Source of the DNA: Vicinamibacterales bacterium
GTDB taxonomy: Bacteria > Acidobacteriota > Vicinamibacteria > Vicinamibacterales > UBA8438
Length of the DNA: 64,000 nucleotides
Assembly (NCBI GenBank): GCA_958296065.1
Contig: CATQHX010000077.1
Location: forward strand, 1-64,000
Direction of reading: 5' to 3'
Position numbers and translations under genes: made by a program. The notes under the pieces were generated by a model. The model had not been told where the DNA came from. It was given only the letters and a program-made list of their open reading frames with translations, and made no database searches. Below, one piece after another: positions 54,110 to 63,328 of this stretch; the stretch's first letter is position 1, and each line of letters starts with the position of its first letter.

Positions 54110-55203
54110 CTGCCTCCACTCCTGCGTGGCAGCACGCCGGCCAGCCCGTGGGGAAGGAGAATCGTGAATCCCACGAACATCGCCCCGAGCGCGTAGAGCC
54201 ACAGCTCCGGCAGCGCCCCCGTGAAGTACGTCTTCGCGTAGTTGACGAGCACGGCCCCGGCGGCCGCCCCGTACAGCGTTCCGCGCCCTCCGACCGCAAC
54301 CCAGATGACGACCTCGATGGAGTTGATCGGTTCGAACTCGCCGGGATTGATGATGCCCACCTGCGGCACGTACAAGGCTCCCGCCACGCCGGCGAGCACC
54401 GCCGACAGAACGAACACCCAGAGCTTGTAGGCGTCGACGCGATAGCCGAGAAAACGGGTGCGGCTCTCGGCATCCCGGATGGCCCGCAGCACGCGTCCGG
54501 CCCGCGATGCGAGAACCGCCCGGCAGGTCCAGTAGCTCGCGCCGAGGGCCACGGCGGTCGCCACCAGCAACGACGACCGCGTCGCGTCGCTCTGCAGGTC
54601 GAAGCCGAGCAGGTCCTTGAAGTCGGTGAACCCGTTGTTGCCGCCGAAGCCCATGTCGTTCCGAAAGAACGCGAGCATCAAGGCGTACGTCAGCGCCTGG
54701 GTGATGATGGACAGATACACGCCGGTGACACGTGACCTGAACGCCAGCCATCCGAAGACGAACGCCAGCGCGCCGGGAACCAGCGCCACCATGACGAGCG
54801 CGAACCAGAACTGGTCGAAGCCGTACCAGAACCACGGCAGCTCGGTCCAGTTCAGGAACACCATGAAGTCCGGCAGGATCGGATGCCCGTACACCCCCCG
54901 GGGCCCGATCTGGCGCATGAGGTACATCCCCATCGCGTAGCCCCCGAGCGCGAAGAACGCAGCGTGCCCCAGGCTGAGGATGCCGCAGAAGCCCCAGATG
55001 AAGTCGACGGCGACGGCGAGCATCGCATAACAGAGGTACTTGCCGATGAGGCCGACGGCGTAGCTCGACAGGTGCAGGGGCGAGGATTCGGGCACCGCGA
55101 GGTTCAGGATCGGCGCCGCCAGCGCCAGCGCGGCCAGCGACGCCAGGAACACGAGACTGGCACGATCCGCGATCACCGCCGGCAGACGCGGCGCAATCGC
55201 CAT
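54106..55203 (-). CDS. urtC: Urea ABC transporter permease UrtC
   Basis: A 365-residue LivM-type inner-membrane permease with about eight to ten helices. Landmarks are LIGKYLCYAMLAVAVDFIWG, FCGILSLGHAAFFALGGYAM, FFRNDMGFGGNNGFTDF and GALYVPQVGIINPGEF, all typical of UrtC. The ATG at 55203 shares its A with the urtB stop (TGATG), so translation is coupled. Confidence 0.94.
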   Translation of the reverse strand: MAIAPRLPAVIADRASLVFLASLAALALAAPILNLAVPESSPLHLSSYAVGLIGKYLCYAMLAVAVDFIWGFCGILSLGHAAFFALGGYAMGMYLMRQIGPRGVYGHPILPDFMVFLNWTELPWFWYGFDQFWFALVMVALVPGALAFVFGWLAFRSRVTGVYLSIITQALTYALMLAFFRNDMGFGGNNGFTDFKDLLGFDLQSDATRSSLLVATAVALGASYWTCRAVLASRAGRVLRAIRDAESRTRFLGYRVDAYKLWVFVLSAVLAGVAGALYVPQVGIINPGEFEPINSIEVVIWVAVGGRGTLYGAAAGAVLVNYAKTYFTGALPELWLYALGAMFVGFTILLPHGLAGVLPRRSGGR

Positions 55204-56915
55204 CACGCACCCTCCGCGGCACGGCCCGTCTGGGGAAACAGTCCGCGCGGACGTCGCTGGATGAACAGGATCAGGGCTATCAGCACCAGTATCTTGCCAA
55301 GCACGGCGCCGGCGAACGGCTCGAGCAGCTTGTTCAGGATGCCGAGGGACATGCCGCCGATGAGCGTGCCCCAGAGATTCCCGACCCCGCCGAACACCAC
55401 GACCATGAACGAATCCACGATGTAGGACTGGCCGAGGTTCGGGCCGACGTTCGTCAGTTGGGTCAGGGCGACCCCGGCGACCCCGGCAATCCCGGCGCCG
55501 AGTCCGAAGGTCATCGCGTCGACCCACTCGCTCCTCACGCCCATGGCCCGCGCCATCGCGCGGTTCTGCGACACCGCGCGGATATCCAGCCCCAGACGCG
55601 TGTACTTCAGGACCGCGAGCACGATCCCGAAGACGATGATCGCGAAGAGCACTATGTACAGACGGTTGTAGGTCAGCGAGAACGCCTCGTTGAACTGCAG
55701 CGTTCCGCTCATCCACGCCGGGGTGACGACCGCGCGATTGTTGGCCGAGAACACGGACCGCACGAGTTGCTGCAGCACCAGGCTCACGCCGAACGTCGCA
55801 AGCAGGGTCTCGAGCGGGCGCCCGTACAAGAACCTGATGACGGTTCGTTCGATGAGCACGCCGGCCGCACCGGCGACCAGGAATGCCGCCGGCACCGCCA
55901 CCAGCAGGGAGATGCCGATCAGGTCGGGCATCGACAGTTGCACGACGTAGGTCGTGTAGGCCCCGAGCATCATCAGTTCGCCGTGCGCCATGTTGATGAC
56001 GCCCATGACGCCGAACGTGATGGCGAGGCCGATGGCGACCAGCACCAGCACGGATCCGAGACTCAGTCCGAAGGCGACGGTCTCGATTACCGAGTACACG
56101 TTGCGCATCGAATCGATCTGCCACAGCGCGTCGACCGCCGCGGCGCGCACCGCGGCGTCAGCCTCCAGGGGTCCCCCGTCCTCGTTCGTCTCGAGCAGGG
56201 TGGCCAAACGGTTGCGGACGACCGGGTTCAGCCGCCCCGAGAGCGTCTCGACGGCTGCCAGGCGTACGCCGGGGTAGCCGTGGTCCAGGGCTTCGAGCGC
56301 CAGCGCCGTCTCGATCTCGAAAGCCACGTCGGGGTCGGTCTCCCGCAGCGCCCGGCGGCGGAGCAGGTCGAGCGTCGGAGCATCCAGGCTCCGCAAGAGC
56401 TCACGAACGGCATCCAGGCGGGCTGCGGCATCGGGACCGGACAAACCGAACCGCGCCATCGTGGTGCGGAGGAACCGCCGCAATCGGTTGTTCGTGATGA
56501 TTCGTCGCAGCAGCTCGGGGTCGACCGCCTCGACATCGGCCAGCGAGGCGGAGTCAAGCAACTGGAAGGCGGCCAGCCGTTCGTCGTTCTCCTCCACGAC
56601 GAAGACGCGCCCGTCGCGCTCGCGCTCGAACAACCGGTCCTCGAGCAGCGCGGTGAGCACGGCCGGGACGCCCGGGTGCCCGGTTGCGGCCAGCCGCTCG
56701 ACCAGGGCCTCCTTCTCGCGGAAGTTGGCGCCGGCGAACTCGCCGACCAGCGTCCGAAATCCCTGGTCGTCGGTTTCCGCCGCTGCCGGAAGCGGACAGA
56801 ACAGCAGGCAGGCGGCGAGCAGCAGGCAGGCCGGCGACCCGGACATCCCGCTGGGCACTCCCGGCCGCCGCCCGTCCGGCACGGGAGCTCGCGGGTCCGG
56901 CCGGGCCGTCGCCAT
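55203..56915 (-). CDS. urtB: Urea ABC transporter permease UrtB with periplasmic N-terminal domain
   Basis: A 570-residue protein. The C-terminal 300 residues are a LivH-type permease (ITFGVMGVINMAHGELMMLG, AVSQNRAMARAMGV, VDSFMVVVFGGVGNLWGT). The N-terminal 270 residues, after a signal peptide, form a helical, HEAT-like domain found in long-type UrtB proteins. The start is uncertain: the ATG at 56915 gives an Arg-containing leader, and an ATG at 56846 begins nearer the hydrophobic core (ACLLLAACLLF). A strong hairpin lies between urtA and this gene. Confidence 0.92.
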   Translation of the reverse strand: MATARPDPRAPVPDGRRPGVPSGMSGSPACLLLAACLLFCPLPAAAETDDQGFRTLVGEFAGANFREKEALVERLAATGHPGVPAVLTALLEDRLFERERDGRVFVVEENDERLAAFQLLDSASLADVEAVDPELLRRIITNNRLRRFLRTTMARFGLSGPDAAARLDAVRELLRSLDAPTLDLLRRRALRETDPDVAFEIETALALEALDHGYPGVRLAAVETLSGRLNPVVRNRLATLLETNEDGGPLEADAAVRAAAVDALWQIDSMRNVYSVIETVAFGLSLGSVLVLVAIGLAITFGVMGVINMAHGELMMLGAYTTYVVQLSMPDLIGISLLVAVPAAFLVAGAAGVLIERTVIRFLYGRPLETLLATFGVSLVLQQLVRSVFSANNRAVVTPAWMSGTLQFNEAFSLTYNRLYIVLFAIIVFGIVLAVLKYTRLGLDIRAVSQNRAMARAMGVRSEWVDAMTFGLGAGIAGVAGVALTQLTNVGPNLGQSYIVDSFMVVVFGGVGNLWGTLIGGMSLGILNKLLEPFAGAVLGKILVLIALILFIQRRPRGLFPQTGRAAEGA

Positions 56916-56935
56916 GCCGGACCTGCCCGCCGGTC

Positions 56936-56967
56936 GGGGAGCCCGCGGCGAGAACCGCGGGCTCCCC
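56936..56967. terminator. Perfect 13-bp hairpin between urtA and urtB
   Basis: GGGGAGCCCGCGG and CCGCGGGCTCCCC pair without mismatch around a six-base loop, seven bases after the urtA stop and 20 bases before the urtB start. No T tract follows. Such intercistronic hairpins protect or end the upstream message, so the binding protein is made in excess over the membrane parts. Confidence 0.7.
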
Positions 56968-56974
56968 GCCTGCG

Positions 56975-58285
56975 CTACTCGTAGTTCTGCCCGGAGCAGA
57001 CCTGCGTATCGGTGTTGTAGTTGCCGCAATTCAGCGTCACCCAATCCGCTTCCGTGTCCTCGCTCCCCGGCAGAAAGTCCGACCAGGCGTCACCCGGCAC
57101 GGTGTCGTCGGTCTGCCAGACCACGTCGAACTGGCCGTTCGACTGCACCTCGCCGATGTAGACCGGCTTGGTGATGTGATGGTTCGGCAGCACCTCCGCG
57201 ATGCCCCCCGTCAGGTTCGGGGTCGTCGTTCCCGGCAGCGCCGCCAGCACCGCGTCCACGTCGGTCGTGCCAGCCTTCTCGACCGCCTTGGCCCAGAGGT
57301 TGAAACCGATGTAGTGGGCCTCCATCGGATCGTTCGTCGTGCGCTCCGCATCGCCGACAAACGCCTTCCACTTCGTGATGAACTCGCTGTTCACCGGCGA
57401 ATCCACACTCTGGAAGTAGTTCCAGGCCGCCAGATGGCCTACCAGCGGCGTCGTGTCGAGGCCCGACAGCTCTTCTTCGCCGACCGAGAACGCGACAACC
57501 GGGATCTCGTCCGCCGAGACCTCCTGGTTGGCCAGCTCCAGGTAGAAGGGCACATTGGCGTCCCCGTTTACCGTGGAAACCACCGCGGTCGGCTTGCCGG
57601 CCGAGCCGAAACGGCGAATGGCGGATACGCGAGTCTGCCAGTCCGAGTGCCCGAACGGGGTGTAGTTGATCGAGATGTCCTCGTCCGCGACACCCTGCTG
57701 CTTCAGGTACGCCTCGAGGATGCGGTTCGTCGTCCGGGGATAGACGTAGTCGGTGCCCTCCAGCACCCAGCGCTCGATGCCGACCTCGTTCATCAGGTAG
57801 TCGATCGCGGGAATCGCCTGCTGGTTCGGGGCCGCACCGGTATAGATGACGTTCTTCGAAGATTCTTCGCCCTCGTACTGGACCGGATAGAAGAGGAGGC
57901 CGTTGTTCTCCTCGAACACCGGAAGTACCGACTTCCTCGAAACGGACGTCCAGCAGCCAAACACGACGTCGACCTGTTCGGACTCGAGCAGCTCGCGCGC
58001 GCGCTCGGCGAACAGCGGCCAATCGGATGCCGGGTCGACCACGACTGCTTCGACCGGCCTGCCCAGGAGACCGCCCCTGGCGTTCTGTTCGTCGACCATC
58101 ATCAGGATCGTGTCCTTCAGGGTCGTCTCGCTGATGGCCATCGTTCCCGAAAGCGAATGCAGGACGCCGACCTTGATGGGATCGCCGGTCGGGCCGGCGG
58201 CGGTAGCGTCCGGCGCGTCACCGGACCCGCCGCAACCGGCCACGGCGACGGCGAGGATGACGAGAAATGCATGGATGAGTTTCAT
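56975..58285 (-). CDS. urtA: Urea ABC transporter substrate-binding lipoprotein UrtA
   Basis: A 436-residue binding protein. A lipobox (LAVAVAGC) near residue 18 predicts lipid anchoring, unlike the cleaved soluble form in many Gram-negatives. UrtA features: IKVGVLHSLSGTMAISET, FGCWTSVSRKSVLPVFEE, NNGLLFYPVQYEGEESSKNV, EGTDYVYPRTTN and DPMEAHYIGFNLWAKAVE. It captures urea or short-chain amides in the periplasm. It starts 33 bases after the porin gene stop. Confidence 0.95.
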   Translation of the reverse strand: MKLIHAFLVILAVAVAGCGGSGDAPDATAAGPTGDPIKVGVLHSLSGTMAISETTLKDTILMMVDEQNARGGLLGRPVEAVVVDPASDWPLFAERARELLESEQVDVVFGCWTSVSRKSVLPVFEENNGLLFYPVQYEGEESSKNVIYTGAAPNQQAIPAIDYLMNEVGIERWVLEGTDYVYPRTTNRILEAYLKQQGVADEDISINYTPFGHSDWQTRVSAIRRFGSAGKPTAVVSTVNGDANVPFYLELANQEVSADEIPVVAFSVGEEELSGLDTTPLVGHLAAWNYFQSVDSPVNSEFITKWKAFVGDAERTTNDPMEAHYIGFNLWAKAVEKAGTTDVDAVLAALPGTTTPNLTGGIAEVLPNHHITKPVYIGEVQSNGQFDVVWQTDDTVPGDAWSDFLPGSEDTEADWVTLNCGNYNTDTQVCSGQNYE

Positions 58286-58318
58286 TGCAGCTGGCTCCTC
58301 ATGTTTTGGACCGGATCG

Positions 58319-59554
58319 CTACATCTGGATCTGCAGTCCGACGCCGACCTGAAAGTCGTCGGTCTGGACCGCGGTGTAACTCGTGTCCTTGAAGAAGATC
58401 ATCAGGCGCGCGTTGAACTGCCGGATGATGTAGTTGAGGTCGACCTCCGTCGTCTTCTGGTTGTAGTCCGCCGTGAGTCCCTCGCGAAACCTGGCGCGGG
58501 CGTACTTTCCGAGAATCTCGAACTGACCGGGACCGACGCGTTTCGGGAACAGGTACGCGGCCAGCAGATAGCCGCCGTCGTTCATCACGTAGCGCGGGTC
58601 GTAGCCGCCGAGGCCGTCGTACCGCGCCCACTCGGCTTCGAAGGTCACCGCGCCGCCGCCCGCGACCTTGCGCTCCATGAGGAGGTCGGCGCTGTAGGCA
58701 TTGCCGGCGTCGGCCTGCGTCTGCCCGGCGAGGCCGAGCGCGAGGATGTTCTTCTCGCCGTAGTACGTGCTGTTCAGGTAGTACCCGGGCTCCTGGTCCC
58801 AGAAGTTCACCTGCACCCTGCCGGCCCCGATGAGCGACGAGCGTCCGGTCGCCGAATGGCCGTCGAAGGCTCCCGCGGACAGCTTGACCTTGTCGAACTG
58901 TCCCCAGTAGGCGGCGCCGTTGGCCCGCCCCTGAAAGATGAACGGATAGCCGTCCTGGACGCCGTCCGCGTAGACCGCCCAATGGTGCGCATAGAACGGG
59001 CCGTACAGGTTTGCCCGGTCGCTCGGGGGCAGGAATCTCCCCACCCACACGTTGAACTGGTCGGACATTTCGAACTGGGCGACCGCATCCAGGATCTTGA
59101 ACCTGGTGTTCTGACCGGGATTCGGGGCGCCCAGCGAACCGCCATAGTCGATATCCGTGTTCACCATGAACTTGATGTTGTTCGTGGCGGCACCGTTCAA
59201 GTAGAGGCGCAGGCTGTTGACCCTCATGTGATCGGTGCCGTCGGTGTTGCTGGACTGGTGCCGCACGAAGCTGGACTGCAGCCCGCCGCCCACCGAGATC
59301 GGAGGGATTGCCGGTTGCGTTTCCTCCACTTCCACGACGTCCTGGGCTTCCACCTCGCGGGCTTCGACCACCGGCGCTGCCGCCTCGCGAGCCTCTACCT
59401 CGCGGGCTTCGACCGCCCGGGCCTCCACCTCTTCCTGGGCGCGAAGGGTGTCGGCGCCGGCCCACCCGGCCAGTGCCGCCAGCAACGCCGCCGCCGCCAA
59501 TCGGGAACGCCGCCCGCGTGTGGGGCCGTTGCTCTGATGCGTATGACAGGCCAC
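58319..59554 (-). CDS. Outer-membrane porin heading the urea operon
   Basis: A 411-residue protein. The GTG at 59554 is chosen because AAGGAG lies seven bases upstream; longer frames starting at ATG or TTG would place this site inside the gene. A signal peptide (RSRLAAAALLAALAGWAGAD) is followed by a 40-residue stretch of repeated VEARE-type units, likely a short coiled coil or periplasmic spacer, and then about 320 residues of alternating beta strands (GGLQSSFVRHQ, NSLRLYLNGA, QFNVWVGRFLPPSDRANLYG) ending in an aromatic/hydrophobic residue pattern LQIQM. It resembles phosphate-selective-type or amide-type porins. Its place at the head of the urt/ure genes suggests it admits urea. Confidence 0.85.
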   Translation of the reverse strand: MACHTHQSNGPTRGRRSRLAAAALLAALAGWAGADTLRAQEEVEARAVEAREVEAREAAAPVVEAREVEAQDVVEVEETQPAIPPISVGGGLQSSFVRHQSSNTDGTDHMRVNSLRLYLNGAATNNIKFMVNTDIDYGGSLGAPNPGQNTRFKILDAVAQFEMSDQFNVWVGRFLPPSDRANLYGPFYAHHWAVYADGVQDGYPFIFQGRANGAAYWGQFDKVKLSAGAFDGHSATGRSSLIGAGRVQVNFWDQEPGYYLNSTYYGEKNILALGLAGQTQADAGNAYSADLLMERKVAGGGAVTFEAEWARYDGLGGYDPRYVMNDGGYLLAAYLFPKRVGPGQFEILGKYARARFREGLTADYNQKTTEVDLNYIIRQFNARLMIFFKDTSYTAVQTDDFQVGVGLQIQM

Positions 59555-59632
59555 GAAAGGTCTCCTTCTCCGTTGCAGCATGCAGGTGGTAACGGTTGCG
59601 GGAGCCAACGCCCCCTTCGAAACAACTGGAGG

Positions 59633-59648
59633 TGCAAGGGCCGTGCCA
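59633..59648 (-). promoter_or_regulatory. Sigma-54 (RpoN) promoter of the porin-urt-ure operon
   Basis: On the minus strand the sequence is TTGGCACGGCCCTTGCA. The GG of the -24 element (59647-59646) and the GC of the -12 element (59635-59634) are separated by exactly 10 bases, and the rest matches the consensus TGGCACG-N4-TTGC completely. The start of transcription is expected near 59622, giving a leader of about 67 bases before the porin GTG. This points to nitrogen control through an NtrC-type activator. Confidence 0.85.
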
Positions 59649-59654
59649 ATGAGA

Positions 59655-60003
59655 ATCCACCGACTTCGTGGCGTCTGGGATGCGTAGCCGCGTGCAGCGG
59701 CTATCCCACACTATTGGCGGTGCGAACCCTCAGGAAGTGAGAGTGAGAGACAGACCCGCAAAGACATTCATGTAGCTTCGTGCTGCTCTATTCTACAATT
59801 ATGTAGCCCCGCCGGTCGTCGGTATGAAGCAGCCCGCGGCGGGGGCCTTCTGGACTGGCAGAGTCGGCCTCGTGGTGGTCGGCGGACCAACTCTCAGAAC
59901 CGGACAACTACGAATTTGTCGTCGCAATATGACAGACCGTACATTTCTGTAATACCCACCACATCCTTACTGGGGTCGGCTGCCTGGAGAGGTCCGCGCG
60001 AGC
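59655..60003. other. Upstream regulatory region without genes
   Basis: No gene is supported here. On the porin side, an interrupted dyad TGCGT-N6-GTGCA (59681-59696) lies about 60-75 bases upstream of the sigma-54 start and resembles an NtrC-type enhancer site in form. At 59793-59806 CTACA-N4-TGTAG is a perfect short palindrome in an A+T-rich island, with a further TGTAG at 59771. The rest, to the ankyrin gene stop at 60004, holds nothing recognised. Confidence 0.4.
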
Positions 60004-61950
60004 TCAGCGCAGGCTCTTCAGGTAGTTCACCAGGTTCCAGATATCCGTATCGGCGAGCCGGGCGCGGAAGGCGTCCATGGCGAAGTCCGGCCCGATGCCA
60101 TCGCGAATGGCAATGAAGATCTCTCCGTCGCTGCCTCCGTGCCGCCATGTCGTGTCGGCCAGGTTCGACGGACGCGCGCCGTAGGCCGCGGTGGCGGCGG
60201 CGAGACGACCGTCCCCGCGTCCGGTCGGGCCGTGGCAAGTCGCGCAATGCGTAGCGTAGTGCTCGGCGCCGGCGGCCACCGAGTCCGCTGTGGCCGCGAC
60301 CGGGTTCGGCACGGCGCGCGCCTCCGGGGGGTGCCGCGGTTGGGCCGGGTGCGCGATGTCCATCCCGGCATCCTCCGGCTCCTGCGCTCCCGACAGCGAC
60401 CGAAGGAGCGCCGCGGTGTCCTCGCGCACGAAGCGATCACCGCCGATGCCGTCCGAGTAGACGGCCAGCGCCAGCGGCGTCTCACCGCGCCGGTTCTGCG
60501 CTTTCGCGTCGGCGCCGCGTGACGTCAGCGCCTCGATGACGCTGTTCATGCCATGCGAGGCCGCGGCGTGCAGCGCGGTGTCGCCGGCATCGTTGACGGC
60601 GTTGACGTCAGCACCGAGCTCCAGCGCCGCAACGACCGCGGCACGGGCCAGGCGCTCCTCCGCGGTCGGAATCGTCGAGCCGAGCGCGGCCGACTCCACC
60701 GGGTTGTAGGAGGAGAAATCGCGCCTGTCCCGAATGAACGCGCTTCCGCCGCCCCGGTTGTATCCCTGCCCCGACGCCGCCATCAGCGGCGTTGTGCCGT
60801 CCCGGCTCGGCAACCGCGGGTCGGCGCCGGCGGCGGCGAGCACTCGCATCATCTCCACCTCCAGAAACCGGGCGGCCAGCCAGAACGGGGTGGCGCCGAC
60901 CCATCGATCCATGAAGGCGAAGTCGTGACTCCAGCGGCGGACCGGCGTGCCCTTGATCAGCCGCGCGTTCGGATCGGCCCCGTGTTCGAGGAGCGCGCGC
61001 ACGAGGGGCACGCCGGCGCCCGGATCGTCGTTCGCGACGCCGCGGTCGCGAAGTGTCCCCCTGAGCACCGCCGCGTGCAGCGCCGTGTAGCCGAGCGGCG
61101 CCGCGTCCGGATCGGCCCCCTCGGCGAGCAGGAACGCAGCCAGCGATCCGTGGCCGCCGTGTGCCGCGATGTTGAGCACGGTGTTGCCGTCCGCCGCCAT
61201 GTCGTGCACGTTCGCGCCGGCGGCAACCAGCAGGCGAGCGGACTCCAGATCGCCCGACCGCGCGGCGAACAGGAGCGGCGTGCTTCCGCCCTCGGCAACC
61301 TCTTCGAGGGCAATGCCGCGCGACGCCGAACCGGCGGAACGGCTGCCGCCCATGTTGAAGACGCGCCGTCGGATCCCGCTGCGGGCACTGACGTCCGCCC
61401 CGTGCTCCAGGAGCACCCGCGCGATGACCGGATGCCGGTTCGCCACGGCCCACATCAGGGCCGACTGGCCGCGGGTGGACTCGGTGTCGTTCACGCGTGC
61501 CCCGGCGGCCAGGAGAGCGGTGGCCGCCTCCAGGCTGCCCGCGCGAGACGCCGCCAGCAGCGCCGTCTCGCCGCCGGGGAGCGCCCCGTTCGGATCCGCT
61601 CCGGCCGCCAGCAGGCGCGCGACGAGCACGCCGTGGCCGCGGGCACACGCCATGAGCAGCGGCGTTACGCCGAGGTCGTTCGCCGCGTCCACGTCCGCGC
61701 CCGCATCGATCAGCAGGCCGGCGATCTCCATATGCTCGCGGTGCATCGCCCAATGGAGCGCCGTGGCGCCGTCCGGCTGCGGCGCGTTCACGTCGGCCGC
61801 TCCGGCGAGCAGCGCCCGAACGCCGGCAACGTCCACGGACCGCACGGCCGAGATCAGAGGTAACGCAGCCGGTGCGAGGTCCGACTGCCCCCGCACGCCG
61901 GCCGGCGCCGCAAGCAGGAGAACCGCCACCAGCAGCGCGAGCTTCGCCAT
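60004..61950 (-). CDS. Secreted ankyrin-repeat protein fused to cytochrome c (cassette D)
   Basis: A 648-residue protein from the ATG at 61950, four bases after the DUF1552 stop. Signal peptide about 1-22 (LALLVAVLLLAAPAG). Ankyrin repeats run from about 30 to 540, with insertions near 200-225 (RRRVFNMGGSRSAG) and 330-360. A Pro/Ala linker then leads to a class I cytochrome c domain with CATCHG at 569-574 and a likely methionine ligand in the FAMDAFRARL region. None of the other three ankyrin paralogues has this domain. It directly ties the ankyrin partner to electron transfer. Confidence 0.88.
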   Translation of the reverse strand: MAKLALLVAVLLLAAPAGVRGQSDLAPAALPLISAVRSVDVAGVRALLAGAADVNAPQPDGATALHWAMHREHMEIAGLLIDAGADVDAANDLGVTPLLMACARGHGVLVARLLAAGADPNGALPGGETALLAASRAGSLEAATALLAAGARVNDTESTRGQSALMWAVANRHPVIARVLLEHGADVSARSGIRRRVFNMGGSRSAGSASRGIALEEVAEGGSTPLLFAARSGDLESARLLVAAGANVHDMAADGNTVLNIAAHGGHGSLAAFLLAEGADPDAAPLGYTALHAAVLRGTLRDRGVANDDPGAGVPLVRALLEHGADPNARLIKGTPVRRWSHDFAFMDRWVGATPFWLAARFLEVEMMRVLAAAGADPRLPSRDGTTPLMAASGQGYNRGGGSAFIRDRRDFSSYNPVESAALGSTIPTAEERLARAAVVAALELGADVNAVNDAGDTALHAAASHGMNSVIEALTSRGADAKAQNRRGETPLALAVYSDGIGGDRFVREDTAALLRSLSGAQEPEDAGMDIAHPAQPRHPPEARAVPNPVAATADSVAAGAEHYATHCATCHGPTGRGDGRLAAATAAYGARPSNLADTTWRHGGSDGEIFIAIRDGIGPDFAMDAFRARLADTDIWNLVNYLKSLR

Positions 61951-61954
61951 GTCG

Positions 61955-63328
61955 CTACAGGTCCAGCCGCCCGGTACTGTCGTGGAGGGCATCGAGGCGC
62001 ATACCCAGCTTCTCCGCCACGGTCAGGTGCAGGTTGGCGAGCGGCGTGCCTCCCGCGACCGACCGGCCGCTGCCGGCGCCGCCGTCGTACCGCAGGTGCC
62101 GGCCGCCCCTGAGGCGTCCCGCGCCGCCGCCCGCCACCACCAGCGGCAGGTTCCACGGCTGGTGGTCGCCCTCGGACATGCCCGCCCCGTAGTAGAGGAC
62201 GAGGTGGTCCAGGAGCGAGCCGTCGCCGTCCGGAGTCGCGGCCAGCCGGCCCAGGTAGTACGCGAACTGCTCGGCGTGGTGCGTGTTGATGCGGATCAAC
62301 TGCTCGCGGCTGATCGAGCTGTCCTCGTGCGACAGCGGATGGTGTCCGCCGGGAGCGCCAATCTCCGGGTAGGTGCGACTGCTGAACTCGCGGCCCACCA
62401 TGAACGTAATGACCCGCGTCAGGTCGCTCTGGTAGGCGAGCACCTGCAGGTCGAACATCAGCCGCGCGTGGTCAGCGAAGCTCGCCGGCACGCCGGCCGG
62501 CTGGTCGAACGCCGGCAGCTCCCGCGCCGCCTGCGCCTCCACCCGCTGGATTCGCCGCTCGATGTCCCGCACGGCGTCGAGATACTCGGTGAGCTTGGCC
62601 GCGTCGGCGGGGCCGAGGCCCCGCGCGAGGTCGGCCGCCTTCTCGCCAACCGAGTCGAGCAGGCTGCGGTTCCGTGCAAGCCGTGCCTGGCGGACGGCCG
62701 GATCCGTGCTGCCGCCGTCGCCGAACATCCGCTCGAAGACCACGCGCGGGTTGTGCTCCATCGGGAGCGGGGTTCGCGGGCCGCGCCACGTGATGGTGTG
62801 GCTGTAGGTGCAACTGTAGCCGCCGTCGCAGGTGCCGGCCCCCTTGTCGCCCGACTCCAGCGACAGCTCCAGCGATCCGAGGGCGGTGTCCTGCCCGATC
62901 TGTTGCGCAAGAAGCTGGTCGAGCGAGACATCCGCCAGGAAGTCGTTGCCCTCCTGCCCGAACGGCCGCGGGATGGCGCCGGTCAGGTACTTCGTCGCGC
63001 AGCGGCCGTGGACCGCCCCGCTGCGGGCGGTCAACCCGTTCACGTTCTGGGTCAGCCCCGTCAGCACCAGCAGCCGGTCGCGGAACGGCTCCAGCGGCTT
63101 GAGGATGGGCGAGAACTCGAACCCGGCGCCGGTGGCGGCCGGCGTCCATTCGTCGATCACCACGCCGTTCGGCACGTAGACGACGCCGAAGCGGCGCACC
63201 GGCCGGGCCGCGCCGCGGCCGAGCGCCGTCAGCGCCGGCGCCATCCCGTCGAGCAGGGGCAGCGCCACCGCCGCGCCGAGGCCGCGCAGCACGGTCCGGC
63301 GAGGGATGGCCTTCCTGGTGATGATCAT
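61955..63328 (-). CDS. Tat-exported DUF1552 protein (cassette D)
   Basis: A 457-residue DUF1552 protein; the ATG overlaps the upstream DUF1592 stop (ATGA). Tat motif in RKAIPRRTVLRG, then VALPLLDGMAPAL. Shared blocks: GVVYVPNGVVIDEW, YSCTYSHTITWRG, PMEHNPRVVFERMFG, LMFDLQVLAYQSDLTRV and LLDHLVLYYGAGMSEGD. The last block has LVLYY where the paralogues have a longer hydrophobic run, and the C-terminal loop contains an extra GGAGSGRSVAGG insertion. The cassette D ankyrin gene follows. Confidence 0.9.
   Translation of the reverse strand: MIITRKAIPRRTVLRGLGAAVALPLLDGMAPALTALGRGAARPVRRFGVVYVPNGVVIDEWTPAATGAGFEFSPILKPLEPFRDRLLVLTGLTQNVNGLTARSGAVHGRCATKYLTGAIPRPFGQEGNDFLADVSLDQLLAQQIGQDTALGSLELSLESGDKGAGTCDGGYSCTYSHTITWRGPRTPLPMEHNPRVVFERMFGDGGSTDPAVRQARLARNRSLLDSVGEKAADLARGLGPADAAKLTEYLDAVRDIERRIQRVEAQAARELPAFDQPAGVPASFADHARLMFDLQVLAYQSDLTRVITFMVGREFSSRTYPEIGAPGGHHPLSHEDSSISREQLIRINTHHAEQFAYYLGRLAATPDGDGSLLDHLVLYYGAGMSEGDHQPWNLPLVVAGGGAGRLRGGRHLRYDGGAGSGRSVAGGTPLANLHLTVAEKLGMRLDALHDSTGRLDL

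Noticed and set aside
55204..56124. Extension of the urtC frame to a 672-residue protein
   Set aside because: The added part is an out-of-frame shadow of urtB; the TGATG junction at 55203 fixes the urtC start.
59555..59608. Longer porin start at ATG 59581 or TTG 59608
   Set aside because: The ribosome binding site AAGGAG lies inside those longer versions and seven bases before the GTG at 59554.
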